A stretch of DNA of 64,000 bases from Alphaproteobacteria bacterium (GTDB taxonomy: Bacteria > Pseudomonadota > Alphaproteobacteria > Rhizobiales > CAJQND01): positions 17,645 to 81,644 of the forward strand of contig JAAEUE010000164.1 of the NCBI GenBank assembly GCA_024227565.1, given 5' to 3'. Numbering within the stretch: position 1 is the stretch's first letter; every line of letters begins with the position of its first letter. The position numbers and the translations under genes were made by a program. Of this stretch, positions 16,660 through 25,726 are shown in pieces. The notes under the pieces are model-generated. The model searched no databases. It worked only from the letters and a program-made list of their open reading frames with translations, and was not told where the DNA came from.

Positions 16660-17592
16660 TCAAATCGTTGCGTCGCCCAGTGCAAGAACGCAGAATGCCG
16701 CGTAACACGCCAAAAGCACCAGTGCCACGCGCTTGCCGATCCTGATGTGCCAGATCAAGAATGGCGCCAGCATTAGCGTAATGATCATCATCAGAGGAAT
16801 GTCGACGGTGAGAAAGCTCCGCGAGACCACCAGTGGACTGATGGAGGCCGTTGCGCCGATCACCAGCAGAAGATTCAGCATGTTTGAACCAATCACATTG
16901 CCGAGGACAATTTCCGTGCGCCCGCGCCATGCTGCTGCGACACTCGCTGCCAATTCAGGCAGGGACGTTCCAAGAGCCACAATGGTGAGCCCGATGGCTG
17001 CCTCCGAGAGGCCAAAATGGAGCGCAACGCCACGCGCGCCTTCGATCAGACAATGGGCGCCGATGGGCAAGGCGACAATGCCGAACACAAGCAAGCCGGC
17101 AATTTTCCAACCACTTAACGGGGCGCCAGCTTCCAGGGTCTCGCCGCCTTCTTCTGTAGATTTGCGGTAGCTGTAGAACAGCGCCGCGACCAGGCAAGTC
17201 AGCAAGACGTAACCTGCCAACCTGCTGATGTAACCGGTAAGAGCAAAGGCTGAGAAAATGATTGTGGCGGCCAACATCAGACCGTAGTTGCGCCGTAGCT
17301 CTTTTCCACCGGTGTCCAGGGAGATGATGAGGGCCGGTATGCCAACGATCAGCAAGGTGTTCGCAATGTTGCTTCCAACAACATTACCCAATGCGATGTC
17401 TGGCGAGCCTGAAAGAGCTGCTTCAAGACTAATGACGAGTTCAGGGGCAGATGTGCCGAACGCGACAACGGTCATGCTGATGAGCGTGGCGGACAACCCA
17501 ATCTTTAAGCTGAGCGTAATTGCACCGCGCACAAGGGCATCGCCGCCAACCATTAACAGTATGACGCCGGCCAGTGTGTAAAGAGCTGTCAT
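16660..17592 (-). CDS. calcium/sodium antiporter (CaCA family, YrbG type)
   Basis: 310 residues, about ten helices in two inverted repeats. Both ion-binding alpha repeats are intact: GTSAPELVISLEAAL with GNVVGSNIAN in the first half and GTSLPELAASVAAAW with GNVIGSNMLN in the second. This is the K+-independent Na+/Ca2+ exchanger group, which extrudes divalent cations across the inner membrane. The gene lies downstream of a DUF2269 gene with a 32-bp gap, on the same strand. Confidence 0.92.
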   Translation of the reverse strand: MTALYTLAGVILLMVGGDALVRGAITLSLKIGLSATLISMTVVAFGTSAPELVISLEAALSGSPDIALGNVVGSNIANTLLIVGIPALIISLDTGGKELRRNYGLMLAATIIFSAFALTGYISRLAGYVLLTCLVAALFYSYRKSTEEGGETLEAGAPLSGWKIAGLLVFGIVALPIGAHCLIEGARGVALHFGLSEAAIGLTIVALGTSLPELAASVAAAWRGRTEIVLGNVIGSNMLNLLLVIGATASISPLVVSRSFLTVDIPLMMIITLMLAPFLIWHIRIGKRVALVLLACYAAFCVLALGDATI

Positions 17593-17624
17593 TTATTGCC
17601 TTGATGCATCTTGATCTGAGTTTT

Positions 17625-18092
17625 TCACCATAGCTCCGACTTTGCCACCATGAGCCAGAAGATGATTAGCGCGCTGCTAAACGCAGGAAGGGCGGTCCAC
17701 AGCCACAAACGCATGTACCGGTGATAGTCGCCTGGAAGGGCATCCCAACTCGATGCTGCCCGCGCCATGTTGCGACATTTAATTTGCAACCACGCCACAA
17801 CAAACCAAAGCAAACTGACGATCGCGTAGAGCGCATAGGCAACAATCAGCCAAGGTTCGAGAAAACTGTATCCCTTGGCCTGCAGCAGAAGAAATCCAGA
17901 AGCCGGTTGAAGGAAGCCGGTTGTGGTGACAACCCACCAATCAACCGCCACCACGGTCCGCATCACTGCCGCAACGGTTCTGACTTCTTGGGTGGAATGC
18001 GCACGCCAGCAATGAATTGAACTGCCGAGGGCGGCACCAAACAGAAGGGTCGATGAGACGATGTGAACCCATTTGAGGAGGAACGGGTCCAT
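17625..18092 (-). CDS. DUF2269 family membrane protein
   Basis: 155 residues with four hydrophobic segments. It opens with PFLLKWVHIVSSTLLFGAALG, and the His in WVHIVSST is typical of DUF2269 and related HupE/COX-like small membrane proteins. The WDALPGDYHRYMRLWLWTALPAF segment before the last helix is also typical. Function unknown; a haem or electron role is sometimes proposed for relatives because of the conserved His (inference). It lies 25 bp downstream of grxD on the same strand. Confidence 0.82.
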   Translation of the reverse strand: MDPFLLKWVHIVSSTLLFGAALGSSIHCWRAHSTQEVRTVAAVMRTVVAVDWWVVTTTGFLQPASGFLLLQAKGYSFLEPWLIVAYALYAIVSLLWFVVAWLQIKCRNMARAASSWDALPGDYHRYMRLWLWTALPAFSSALIIFWLMVAKSELW

Positions 18093-18117
18093 TTGGCCAA
18101 CAGGCGTGGGCTAACGA

Positions 18118-18459
18118 TCAAGCGCTGGCAGGTGCCGCGACCTCAATACCGTTCTCGCCCATGTGGGATTGCAACTCGCCGTTCTGGAACATCTCAGTGA
18201 GAATATCACAGCCACCGACGAATTCGCCCTTCACATAGAGCTGAGGAATGGTGGGCCAGTCGGAGAATTCCTTGATGCCGTTTCTTAAAGCATCTGATTC
18301 CAGGACGTTCACACCGGCGTATTCAACACCCATGTAATCGAGAATTTGGGTCACACGCCCGGAAAATCCGCACTGGGGAAACTGCGGTGTGCCTTTCATG
18401 AAAAGCACAACGTCGTTGGCCTTCACTGTGTCATTAATCCACTTGTTCACATCGGTCAT
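18118..18459 (-). CDS. grxD: Grx4-type monothiol glutaredoxin
   Basis: 113 residues with the monothiol CGFS site at residues 30-33 (PQCGFSGR), the [19 protein letters not shown] glutathione-binding segment (about 68-86) and a single thioredoxin fold. These proteins bind [2Fe-2S] clusters with BolA partners and pass them to targets; they do not act as thiol reductases. The bolA-type gene is immediately upstream, so the pair is complete. Cytoplasmic. Confidence 0.95.
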   Translation of the reverse strand: MTDVNKWINDTVKANDVVLFMKGTPQFPQCGFSGRVTQILDYMGVEYAGVNVLESDALRNGIKEFSDWPTIPQLYVKGEFVGGCDILTEMFQNGELQSHMGENGIEVAAPASA

Positions 18460-18612
18460 ATGAATTCCCTCTCGGTCAATCCGAATTTATAAACGTGCGT
18501 GCGCGCCTACAGACGCCCGAACGACCGGCGCACTCTTTGTGGCGTTCATTTAGTGCCTTGCACACGATTATTCCAGTCTATCAGGCAGGTTTTGTTGAAT
18601 TGATGCGTGCCT

Positions 18613-18849
18613 TCAACTCTCAGGCGCTGAAGTTTGCAAGGCGAGGGCGTGAAGTTCACCGCCCATCTTGCCCTTCAAAGCTTTGTAAACAAGCTGATGC
18701 TGCTGCACACGGCTCTTGCCTGTAAAGGCCGAGGAGACGATGTTCGCCGCATAATGGTCGCCATCATCGGCCAGTGCCCTAATCTCGATCGTGGCGTCGG
18801 GAAACGCCTCCTTCATCATGGCTTCAATGTCAGTGGCGCTCATGGGCAT
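18613..18849 (-). CDS. BolA/IbaG family protein
   Basis: 78 residues. FPDATIEIRALADDGDHYAANIVS and the C-terminal VYKALKGKMGGELHALAL with the conserved His form the BolA fold. The HYAANI loop with His and Ala, lacking the Cys of BolA1 types, resembles IbaG. It should form an Fe-S complex with the adjacent monothiol glutaredoxin. It lies 26 bp after purL on the same strand, the standard alphaproteobacterial order purL-bolA-grxD. Confidence 0.93.
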   Translation of the reverse strand: MPMSATDIEAMMKEAFPDATIEIRALADDGDHYAANIVSSAFTGKSRVQQHQLVYKALKGKMGGELHALALQTSAPES

Positions 18850-18875
18850 AGGTGTTGTCTCCCTTGGGGTTGCGC

Positions 18876-21104
18876 CTAAATGGCAAGCTCTCCGGCCATA
18901 TAGGTCGGCAGCCAGTGCTGGTGGCGTTCCTGCATGTCTGCAACAGATATGGCGGCGCTGCCTTCAATCGTCAAATCGGACCCGCCGGTTATGCCGAGCC
19001 GGGTGGCAAAAAGAGCACTGTTGTGGGCCTTTGCGATAATTTGATCAGAAATCGAATCAGCACAGACCATCACGTAGAAGCCCTGATCCTCGCCAAACAA
19101 ACTGGCGTGTTCGGGGATATCTGCAAAAGCCAGTGACACAGATGCACCCGTGCCGGACGCCATGGCCATTTCCGCCAAACAAATGGCCAACCCGCCATCG
19201 GAAACATCATGCACCGCTGAAAGTTGATCATCAACGATGAGGCCGCGGACAAAATCTCCCACCTTGCGCTCATTCTCGAGAGCCACATGGGGCGGCGGGC
19301 CGTCTTCGCGGCCCAAGACTTCGCGCAGGTAGAGCGACTGCCCGAGGTGGCCGGCGGGGGCTTCTGCGCCAATCAGAAGGATTGCATCGCCGTCTTGCTT
19401 GAATTTCATCGTGGTCATCTTGGACAAATCAGGCAACAGCCCTACACCCGCAATGGCCGGAGTTGGCAGGATCGCCTCACCATTGGTCTCGTTGTAGAGC
19501 GAGACATTTCCTGAAACCACCGGGAACTCGAGGATCCGGCAAGCTTCGCCAATGCCTTCGATTGCGCGCACCAGAGTGCCCATGATCTCTGGGCGTTCCG
19601 GATTGCCGAAATTCAGATTGTCTGTGATCGCAATCGGTTCTGCACCAACACACGTAAGATTGCGCCAAACTTCTGCGACAGCTTGCTTGCCGCCTTCAAA
19701 CGGATCGGCCTCCACGTAGCGCGGCGTGACGTCCGCGCAGACCGCAAGGCCTTTGTGTGGCGCCCCTTCAACCCGCAGCACGGCGGCGTCGCCGCCTGGA
19801 ATTTGCGCCGTGTTGGATTGGATCAAATGATCATACTGCTCCCATACCCAACGTCTCGAACACAGGTCCGGCGACCCGATGAGGGTGAGCAGTGCATCTG
19901 CCACGTCGTTCGGTGGGGGGACATCCTGGTGACCGAGGGCAGGGCGCAGGGTGGGTGCAACCCAAGGCCTGTCATATTCAGGAGCCTCGTCGCCCAGATC
20001 CTTGATGGGAAGGTCGGCAACCTGTTCGCCCTCGTGGAAGATGCGGAATCTCAAGGTGTCGGTGGTCTTGCCCACTATGGCAAAATCCAATCCCCACTTG
20101 GTGAAGATTGCTTGCGCCTCGTTCTCTAGTTCCGGCTTCAGCACCATGAGCATGCGCTCCTGGCTTTCCGAGAGCATCATCTCATAGGCGCTCATCCGTT
20201 CCTCGCGGCAGGGCACCTTGTCGAGATCCAGATCGATGCCCAGAGAACCCTTTGCGCCCATCTCGACGGCAGAGCAGGTGAGGCCGGCAGCCCCCATGTC
20301 CTGAATCGCGATCACCGCGCCAGATGCCATCAGCTCAAGGCAGGCTTCCAAAAGGCACTTCTCGGTGAACGGGTCGCCTACCTGAACAGTGGGACGCTTT
20401 TCTTCTGAATCATCGGCAAATTCCTGGCTGGCCATTGAGGCGCCGTGAATGCCATCCCGTCCGGTCTTGGCGCCAAGATAGACTACCGGCAGTCCGACGC
20501 CCTTGGCCTCAGACAGAAAGATTTTGTCGGCATCCGCCAAGCCCAACGCGAAGGCGTTGACCAGGATATTGCCGTTGTAGCGCGGGTGAAAGTTCACCTC
20601 TCCGCCCACCGTCGGCACGCCGAACGAGTTGCCGTAGCCACCAACGCCCGCCACCACGCCGGAGACCAGATGGCGGGTCTTGGGGTGGTCAGGCGATCCA
20701 AAGCGCAGAGCGTTCATGGCTGCTATGGGCCTTGCACCCATGGTGAACACATCGCGCAGAATGCCGCCAACACCGGTTGCAGCGCCCTGGTAGGGTTCAA
20801 TGAAAGAGGGGTGGTTGTGGCTCTCCATCTTGAAAATCGCGGCCTGGCCGTCGCCAATATCGATGACGCCGGCGTTTTCGCCCGGACCCAGGATCACCCG
20901 GTCGCCGGTGGTCGGCAATGTGCGGAGCCACTTTTTGGAAGATTTATAGGAACAATGCTCGTTCCACATGGCCGAAAAGATGCCCAGCTCGGTTAGGGTG
21001 GGCGTGCGCCCGATCAGCTCAAGGATGCGCTCATACTCGTCCGGTTTCAGACCGTGTTCGGCCACCAGTTCGGGTGTGATCTCAATATCGTTGGGAATGG
21101 ACAT
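18876..21104 (-). CDS. purL: phosphoribosylformylglycinamidine synthase subunit PurL
   Basis: 742 residues from the ATG at 21104 ([19 protein letters not shown]); a longer frame adds a poor 16-residue start. The small-type PurL uses ATP to convert FGAR to FGAM with ammonia from PurQ, assembled through PurS. The AIRS-like motifs [25 protein letters not shown] and [20 protein letters not shown] lie near the N-terminus, and a second half-repeat includes [19 protein letters not shown]. PurS and PurQ genes lie about 2.5 kb away on the same strand but are separated by an oppositely oriented mscS gene. Confidence 0.97.
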   Translation of the reverse strand: MSIPNDIEITPELVAEHGLKPDEYERILELIGRTPTLTELGIFSAMWNEHCSYKSSKKWLRTLPTTGDRVILGPGENAGVIDIGDGQAAIFKMESHNHPSFIEPYQGAATGVGGILRDVFTMGARPIAAMNALRFGSPDHPKTRHLVSGVVAGVGGYGNSFGVPTVGGEVNFHPRYNGNILVNAFALGLADADKIFLSEAKGVGLPVVYLGAKTGRDGIHGASMASQEFADDSEEKRPTVQVGDPFTEKCLLEACLELMASGAVIAIQDMGAAGLTCSAVEMGAKGSLGIDLDLDKVPCREERMSAYEMMLSESQERMLMVLKPELENEAQAIFTKWGLDFAIVGKTTDTLRFRIFHEGEQVADLPIKDLGDEAPEYDRPWVAPTLRPALGHQDVPPPNDVADALLTLIGSPDLCSRRWVWEQYDHLIQSNTAQIPGGDAAVLRVEGAPHKGLAVCADVTPRYVEADPFEGGKQAVAEVWRNLTCVGAEPIAITDNLNFGNPERPEIMGTLVRAIEGIGEACRILEFPVVSGNVSLYNETNGEAILPTPAIAGVGLLPDLSKMTTMKFKQDGDAILLIGAEAPAGHLGQSLYLREVLGREDGPPPHVALENERKVGDFVRGLIVDDQLSAVHDVSDGGLAICLAEMAMASGTGASVSLAFADIPEHASLFGEDQGFYVMVCADSISDQIIAKAHNSALFATRLGITGGSDLTIEGSAAISVADMQERHQHWLPTYMAGELAI

Positions 21105-21259
21105 AGGCAGCCGTTGAGCAGACTTTGTGTGGGAGGGACCAAGCGCGGCCAAACTGCACTGAGTCCGCCCCTATCACAAGCGCTTGCGTGTCATCTTGTG
21201 TTGAAAAGCCTGCCGTAAACGCGTTGAATGGCGCCACAAAAAGGCGGAAGGGAACGGCC

Positions 21260-23587
21260 ATGCCAACAGCACGCGAATTTGCAGTGCAATTGATCGATCG
21301 TGCACGCGCGATTCTGGCCCTTTGGGTGGTGTGTGCGGTTGCCGGTTTTTGCCTGCAAGGCGCCGGACCGGCCTATGGACAAACCGAGGCTGCGCCTGCG
21401 GTTAAGGCGCTGGAGCCGTTTCTTGAAAAGGCCAGGAAGTCCGGTGCCACGGTCATCGTGGTTGACCCAAAGTCTGCCACGCAGGTCGCCAAAGAAAAGG
21501 CGGCTGAAAAGTTTGACCCTCTTGCCATGCTCAACCGGGCTCAGTTCCGCTTCCGGCTTGTGCTGCAGAGCGCCGGGCGGTTTATCCACAACATTGGCAA
21601 TGCGCTGGCGAAAGTCAGCACAGATGGCAATCTTTACTGGCTGCTCTGGGCCTTGGGCGTCAGCATCCTGTCGCTGGTGGTGGGGCGGTTTTTGGGGGCG
21701 AGGCTGAACATTTGGGCGCGCGACACGTTCGCCGACAGCTTTGTGAGTGAGCCAAAAGAGCGCTCAACGAAAATCAAATACCTCCTGTTCCGTTCTATCG
21801 TAATGATCCTCACTGCCACGGTTGCGAGTGCCTTCGCAGCGTTTGTGGTTTGGGTCATTGCCTACAATTACCGTGAAACCCTTGTGACGGGCTTCACTGT
21901 TGTGGGTGTGTTCTTTGCGGTTCGTGTCACCCGCGCCGTCATGTTCAACATCATTGTGCCGGACGTTCCGAATTACCGGCTTTTCAATTTCGAGGATGAA
22001 ACGGCACAATCCTTCTATCGGGCGCTCATCGGCATCATGTCCGTGGCGGCGGCCATGCTTGGCATCTGTCTGTGGATGGAGGCGCTTGGCCTGGATCTCA
22101 ATTCCCACAAGCTGGCGCTCATCATTGCCGGTGCGCTCATCATCATCATGTTCATCGGCCTGTATGTGCGTTACCGCACGGCACTAACCCAAGTAATTCT
22201 GGGGCCCGGTGTGCATGGCTATTACCCCTTGTGGCGCAGGGCCATCTCGAAGATCTGGCTCCCCGGCACGATCATCTATCTGGTGAGCGCCTATTGCGTG
22301 GCCGTCATCCGGCTGCTGCTTGATCTGCCGAGTGCCAACGGACTTGTGTTCGGCCCTCTGCTGGTGGCGGTCGTTGTGCTTGCTCTCTTTGGGGTAGGAT
22401 TGATCATCATCGACTGGTACTTCGATCCGCGCCCGGCTCAGGAACAAAAGAGCGGCGAGCAGGCGGCGGAGATCGAATTGGTTGAAGGGGAGATTGTTGC
22501 AGCCGACGAAGAGGCGGCTGAAGCCCATCTGGAGGAAGATTATAATTTAGGTCTGCGTCCCATCTTCAAGCGACTGGTGGAACGTGGTTACGCCATTCTG
22601 CTGACCTTCGCTGGGATTGGCGTCATCATGGAGCTTTGGGGCTTTGACTTTGAGAACCAGGCCAATCCGGCTCTGAATTTCCTTGATATCATTCTGGTGA
22701 GTTTTGCAGGTTACATGGCCTATCAGGCGGTGAAAATCTGGACCGACTACCAGATTGCCATGGAAGAACCTGTGCCCGCCCATGGCGGAGACGGCGGCGA
22801 AGCGGAGATGGGCGTGGGCCAATCGCGTTTGGCGACGCTTCTGCCGATCTTCCGGAACTTCCTGTTGATCACCATTGTGACCATTGCAGGCATGATTGTG
22901 TTGGCTGAAATGGGGGTCGATATCGCTCCGCTGTTTGCGGGCGCCGGTGTTATCGGCCTGGCCGTTGGTTTTGGGGCTCAAACACTCATTCGGGATGTCT
23001 TCTCCGGAGCCTTCTTCCTCATGGATGACGCGTTCCGCAAGGGCGAGTACATCGATCTTGGTGAGGTGAAGGGCACCGTGGAGAAGATCTCGATCCGCTC
23101 GTTCCAATTGCGCCACCACAATGGGCCGTTGAACACGGTGCCGTTTGGCGAAATCCGCTTCCTCAAAAACTTCTCCCGCGATTGGGTGATGATGAAGCTG
23201 AAGCTTCGCGTGACCTACGACACGGATGTGGAAAAGGTTCGCAAACTGGTCAAGAAGCTCGGTCAGGAACTTTTGGAGCACCCGGAAATCGGTCCCATGT
23301 TTTTGCAACCACTGAAATCTCAAGGGGTCTATGCCATGGAAGACAGTGCGATGATCATCCGGGTGAAGTTCATGACGAAGCCGGGCGATCAATTCATGAC
23401 CCGCAAGTTCGTCTATGCGCGCATCCAGGAATTGTTTGAACAGAACGGCATCAAGTTTGCCCATCGCCAGGTGACGGTCCGGATCGCTGAAGAAGACCAA
23501 GACCGGCCCGAGGACGAAAAGCGAAAGGCCGCAACCGGTGCGGCGCAAGCGGCTTTGGACGACGGACAGCAGCCGGCGCCAACCTGA
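21260..23587 (+). CDS. large mechanosensitive channel of the MscS family
   Basis: 775 residues from the ATG at 21260 (purine-rich AAGGCGGAAGGG upstream). A signal peptide or first helix covers residues 12-36, followed by a short extracytoplasmic segment and about nine to ten membrane helices. The MscS pore and beta domain is at about 590-720: AGVIGLAVGFGAQTLIRDVFSG is the pore helix with the Gly/Ala packing pattern, then GEYIDLGEVKGTVEKIS. The extra N-terminal helices place it with MscK/YbiO-type large channels. It should vent solutes on osmotic downshock. It lies antisense inside the pur cluster. Confidence 0.92.
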   Translation: MPTAREFAVQLIDRARAILALWVVCAVAGFCLQGAGPAYGQTEAAPAVKALEPFLEKARKSGATVIVVDPKSATQVAKEKAAEKFDPLAMLNRAQFRFRLVLQSAGRFIHNIGNALAKVSTDGNLYWLLWALGVSILSLVVGRFLGARLNIWARDTFADSFVSEPKERSTKIKYLLFRSIVMILTATVASAFAAFVVWVIAYNYRETLVTGFTVVGVFFAVRVTRAVMFNIIVPDVPNYRLFNFEDETAQSFYRALIGIMSVAAAMLGICLWMEALGLDLNSHKLALIIAGALIIIMFIGLYVRYRTALTQVILGPGVHGYYPLWRRAISKIWLPGTIIYLVSAYCVAVIRLLLDLPSANGLVFGPLLVAVVVLALFGVGLIIIDWYFDPRPAQEQKSGEQAAEIELVEGEIVAADEEAAEAHLEEDYNLGLRPIFKRLVERGYAILLTFAGIGVIMELWGFDFENQANPALNFLDIILVSFAGYMAYQAVKIWTDYQIAMEEPVPAHGGDGGEAEMGVGQSRLATLLPIFRNFLLITIVTIAGMIVLAEMGVDIAPLFAGAGVIGLAVGFGAQTLIRDVFSGAFFLMDDAFRKGEYIDLGEVKGTVEKISIRSFQLRHHNGPLNTVPFGEIRFLKNFSRDWVMMKLKLRVTYDTDVEKVRKLVKKLGQELLEHPEIGPMFLQPLKSQGVYAMEDSAMIIRVKFMTKPGDQFMTRKFVYARIQELFEQNGIKFAHRQVTVRIAEEDQDRPEDEKRKAATGAAQAALDDGQQPAPT

Positions 23588-23648
23588 GGTTAGGCGCGGG
23601 CAGGAGCGGGTCGAGACGCGGCGCGGCGTTCACATTCCCGTCCGTCAA

Positions 23649-24311
23649 TCAGGCTGCTGCCAGCCCCTCAAACAGCGGCCAGCAGTCTGTCCGGCCATGC
23701 ATCGCTTCGATCATGTTTTCCGGATGTGGCATGAGACCGATGACATTGCCCTGGCGGTTGACCACGCCTGCAATATCGTTCACCGCGCCATTGGGATTGG
23801 TGCCCTCCACATAGCGGAACACCACACGGCCCTCATCTTCGAGCTGCTTGAGTTTATCGTCGCTGGCAAAATAGTTGCCGTCGCCATGGGCGACAGGGCA
23901 GGAGACGACATCGCCCTTGTTCAATGACGATGTGAAAAAGGTGGTGTTGTTCTCAATCCGCAGCCGCACTTCGCGGCAGACGAATTTCAAATGAGCGTTG
24001 CGCATGAGCGCGCCGGGCAACAGTTCGGTTTCCACGAGAATCTGAAAGCCGTTGCACACGCCCAGAACCTTCACGCCACGCTTGGCCGCGCGGATGATCT
24101 CGGCCATGACCGGCGAGCGGCCTGCAATGGCGCCGCAGCGCAGATAGTCACCGTAGGAAAAGCCGCCGGGGATGACGATCAGATCCACATCCGGCAGCTC
24201 TGTCTCTGTGTGCCAGATGGACAGCGGCACGATGCCCGTTCCAGCCTCGAGAGCCATCATCATGTCGCGTTGGCGATTGATGCCGGGGAAGAGGACGACG
24301 GCCGACTTCAT
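23649..24311 (-). CDS. purQ: phosphoribosylformylglycinamidine synthase subunit PurQ
   Basis: 220 residues, class I glutamine amidotransferase. The nucleophile is C86 in [11 protein letters not shown], and the His/Glu partners are H196 and E198 in [26 protein letters not shown] near 47-63 is the oxyanion region. It supplies ammonia to PurL. The ATG abuts the PurS stop (purS ends at the next base), indicating one transcript. Confidence 0.97.
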   Translation of the reverse strand: MKSAVVLFPGINRQRDMMMALEAGTGIVPLSIWHTETELPDVDLIVIPGGFSYGDYLRCGAIAGRSPVMAEIIRAAKRGVKVLGVCNGFQILVETELLPGALMRNAHLKFVCREVRLRIENNTTFFTSSLNKGDVVSCPVAHGDGNYFASDDKLKQLEDEGRVVFRYVEGTNPNGAVNDIAGVVNRQGNVIGLMPHPENMIEAMHGRTDCWPLFEGLAAA

Positions 24312-24560
24312 TCAGCTGACCTCGATTTCATAGTTCTCGATCACCGTATTGGCGAGCAGCTTGTCGCACATGGCGGTCACGGAAGTCTCTGCGGCGGCTT
24401 TGTCGCCTGCATCCACGTCCAGCTCGAAATACCGGCCTTGCCGAACGCCGCTCACTCCGTCAAAGCCCAGGCTGTCGAGAGCGTGTTCAATGGCCTTGCC
24501 CTGGGGATCCAGAACACCATTCTTGAGGGTTACTTTCACCCTGGCCTTCATTGTCGGCAT
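24312..24560 (-). CDS. purS: phosphoribosylformylglycinamidine synthase subunit PurS
   Basis: 82 residues from the ATG at 24560, with AGGG upstream; an ATG three codons later is also possible. MKARVKVTLKNGVLDPQGKA, GFDGVSGVRQGRYFELDV and the C-terminal LLANTVIENYEIEV are the PurS fold that bridges PurQ and PurL. The open frame extends far upstream, but that part lies over the purC 3' end and is not PurS-like. It is 11 bp from purC. Confidence 0.95.
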   Translation of the reverse strand: MPTMKARVKVTLKNGVLDPQGKAIEHALDSLGFDGVSGVRQGRYFELDVDAGDKAAAETSVTAMCDKLLANTVIENYEIEVS

Positions 24561-24571
24561 TTTTAGAGACC

Positions 24572-25378
24572 CTATTTCTTCTCGCCCGAATTGGCGGCTT
24601 CTGCCCGGTCTGACTTCACCAGAACCGGCTTGCCGCCCTTCTGGGGCTCGCTCTTGTTGAGAATGCCGAGGCGGCTGGCGACTTCCTGATAGGCTTCCAC
24701 GAGCCCGCCCAAATCGCGGCGGAAACGGTCTTTGTCCAGCTTGTCGTCGGTTTTCATGTCCCACAACCGGCAGGTGTCGGGGCTCACTTCATCAGCCAGC
24801 ACGGTGCGCACCATATCGTTTTCGTAATGGCGGCCGAACTCCAGCTTGAAATCAACCAACCTGATGCCGACGGCGGCAAACAGTCCGGAGAGGAAATCGT
24901 TGGTGCGAAGAGCCATGGCCATGATGTCGTCCATCTCCTGGGGACCGGCCCAGTTGAACGCTGCAATATGCTCCTCGGTGATCAGCGGATCGCCCAGTTC
25001 ATCTGATTTGTAGCAGAATTCGACGATGGCGCGGGGCAACTGCGTGCCTTCATCAATGCCAAGACGCTTGGCCATGGTGCCTGCGGCGATGTTGCGAACA
25101 ATAACTTCTACCGGGATGATCTCGACCTGGCGCACCAACTGTTCGCGCATATTGAGACGCTTGATGAAGTGGGTTGGAATGCCGATCCCACCGAGACGCT
25201 CAAAGATGAACTCTGAAATTCGGTTGTTCAGAACGCCTTTGCCATCAATGACTTCGCGTTTTTGCGCGTTAAACGCGGTCGCGTCATCCTTGAAGTACTG
25301 AATGATCGTGCCCGGTTCGGGGCCTTCATAGAGAATTTTGGCTTTGCCTTCGTAGATCTGGCGGCGTCTTCGGGACAT
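24572..25378 (-). CDS. purC: phosphoribosylaminoimidazole-succinocarboxamide synthase
   Basis: 268 residues. SAICAR synthetase joins aspartate to CAIR using [15 protein letters not shown] at the N-terminus is the ATP-binding strand, [21 protein letters not shown] (about 86-106) and [16 protein letters not shown] (about 175-190) are family signatures. A hydrophilic C-terminal tail ([21 protein letters not shown], last 21 positions) extends beyond the usual end. It is the first gene of the purC-purS-purQ group. Confidence 0.96.
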   Translation of the reverse strand: MSRRRRQIYEGKAKILYEGPEPGTIIQYFKDDATAFNAQKREVIDGKGVLNNRISEFIFERLGGIGIPTHFIKRLNMREQLVRQVEIIPVEVIVRNIAAGTMAKRLGIDEGTQLPRAIVEFCYKSDELGDPLITEEHIAAFNWAGPQEMDDIMAMALRTNDFLSGLFAAVGIRLVDFKLEFGRHYENDMVRTVLADEVSPDTCRLWDMKTDDKLDKDRFRRDLGGLVEAYQEVASRLGILNKSEPQKGGKPVLVKSDRAEAANSGEKK

Positions 25379-25726
25379 TGTAATGCCTTTTCCTGTAACG
25401 GGAGGCTGGTGTAGGGAAATTTCGTCTTGTGGGGAATGCGGCCTCAGGCCACCGCCTGCAGCCGATTCGTGTCCAGCCTTAATGCGAACCCTACTTTAAA
25501 GCCAGATCGCATACAATCAAAGCACGCTGAATGTGTGTAACTATCAACAAAACCTTCGCGAAAATGATGTTTCAACTTCTCAGGTTGCACCCGCATACAC
25601 CCAAACTGGTAGGTCGCCCGCTGAAACCGTGATTCCTGTGTGGGTGCAAGGAGTTGTAAGGGATTTTGCTGTAGTTTTTGACATAGCCGTACGCCACCGG
25701 GGCGGCGAATCTTGTTGGAGTTCATT
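25379..25726. other. 348-bp intergenic region between purC and the histidine kinase
   Basis: It should hold the divergent promoters of purC and the kinase. The one visible structure is an inverted repeat at 25585-25649. No tRNA, gene or clear terminator is seen in the rest. Confidence 0.5.
25585..25649 (+). repeat. inverted repeat in the kinase leader
   Basis: TTGCACCC (25585-25592) and GGGTGCAA (25642-25649) are perfect 8-base complements. Inside, ACAC and GTGT can extend the stem after a GCAT bulge. It lies about 78 bp before the kinase start and is not followed by a T run, so it is not a terminator. A leader RNA hairpin or a regulator site is possible. Confidence 0.4.

Noticed and set aside
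22547..23548. 333-codon open frame on the minus strand across the mscS-type gene
   Set aside because: Antisense shadow of a conserved channel domain; His-rich, no start signal.
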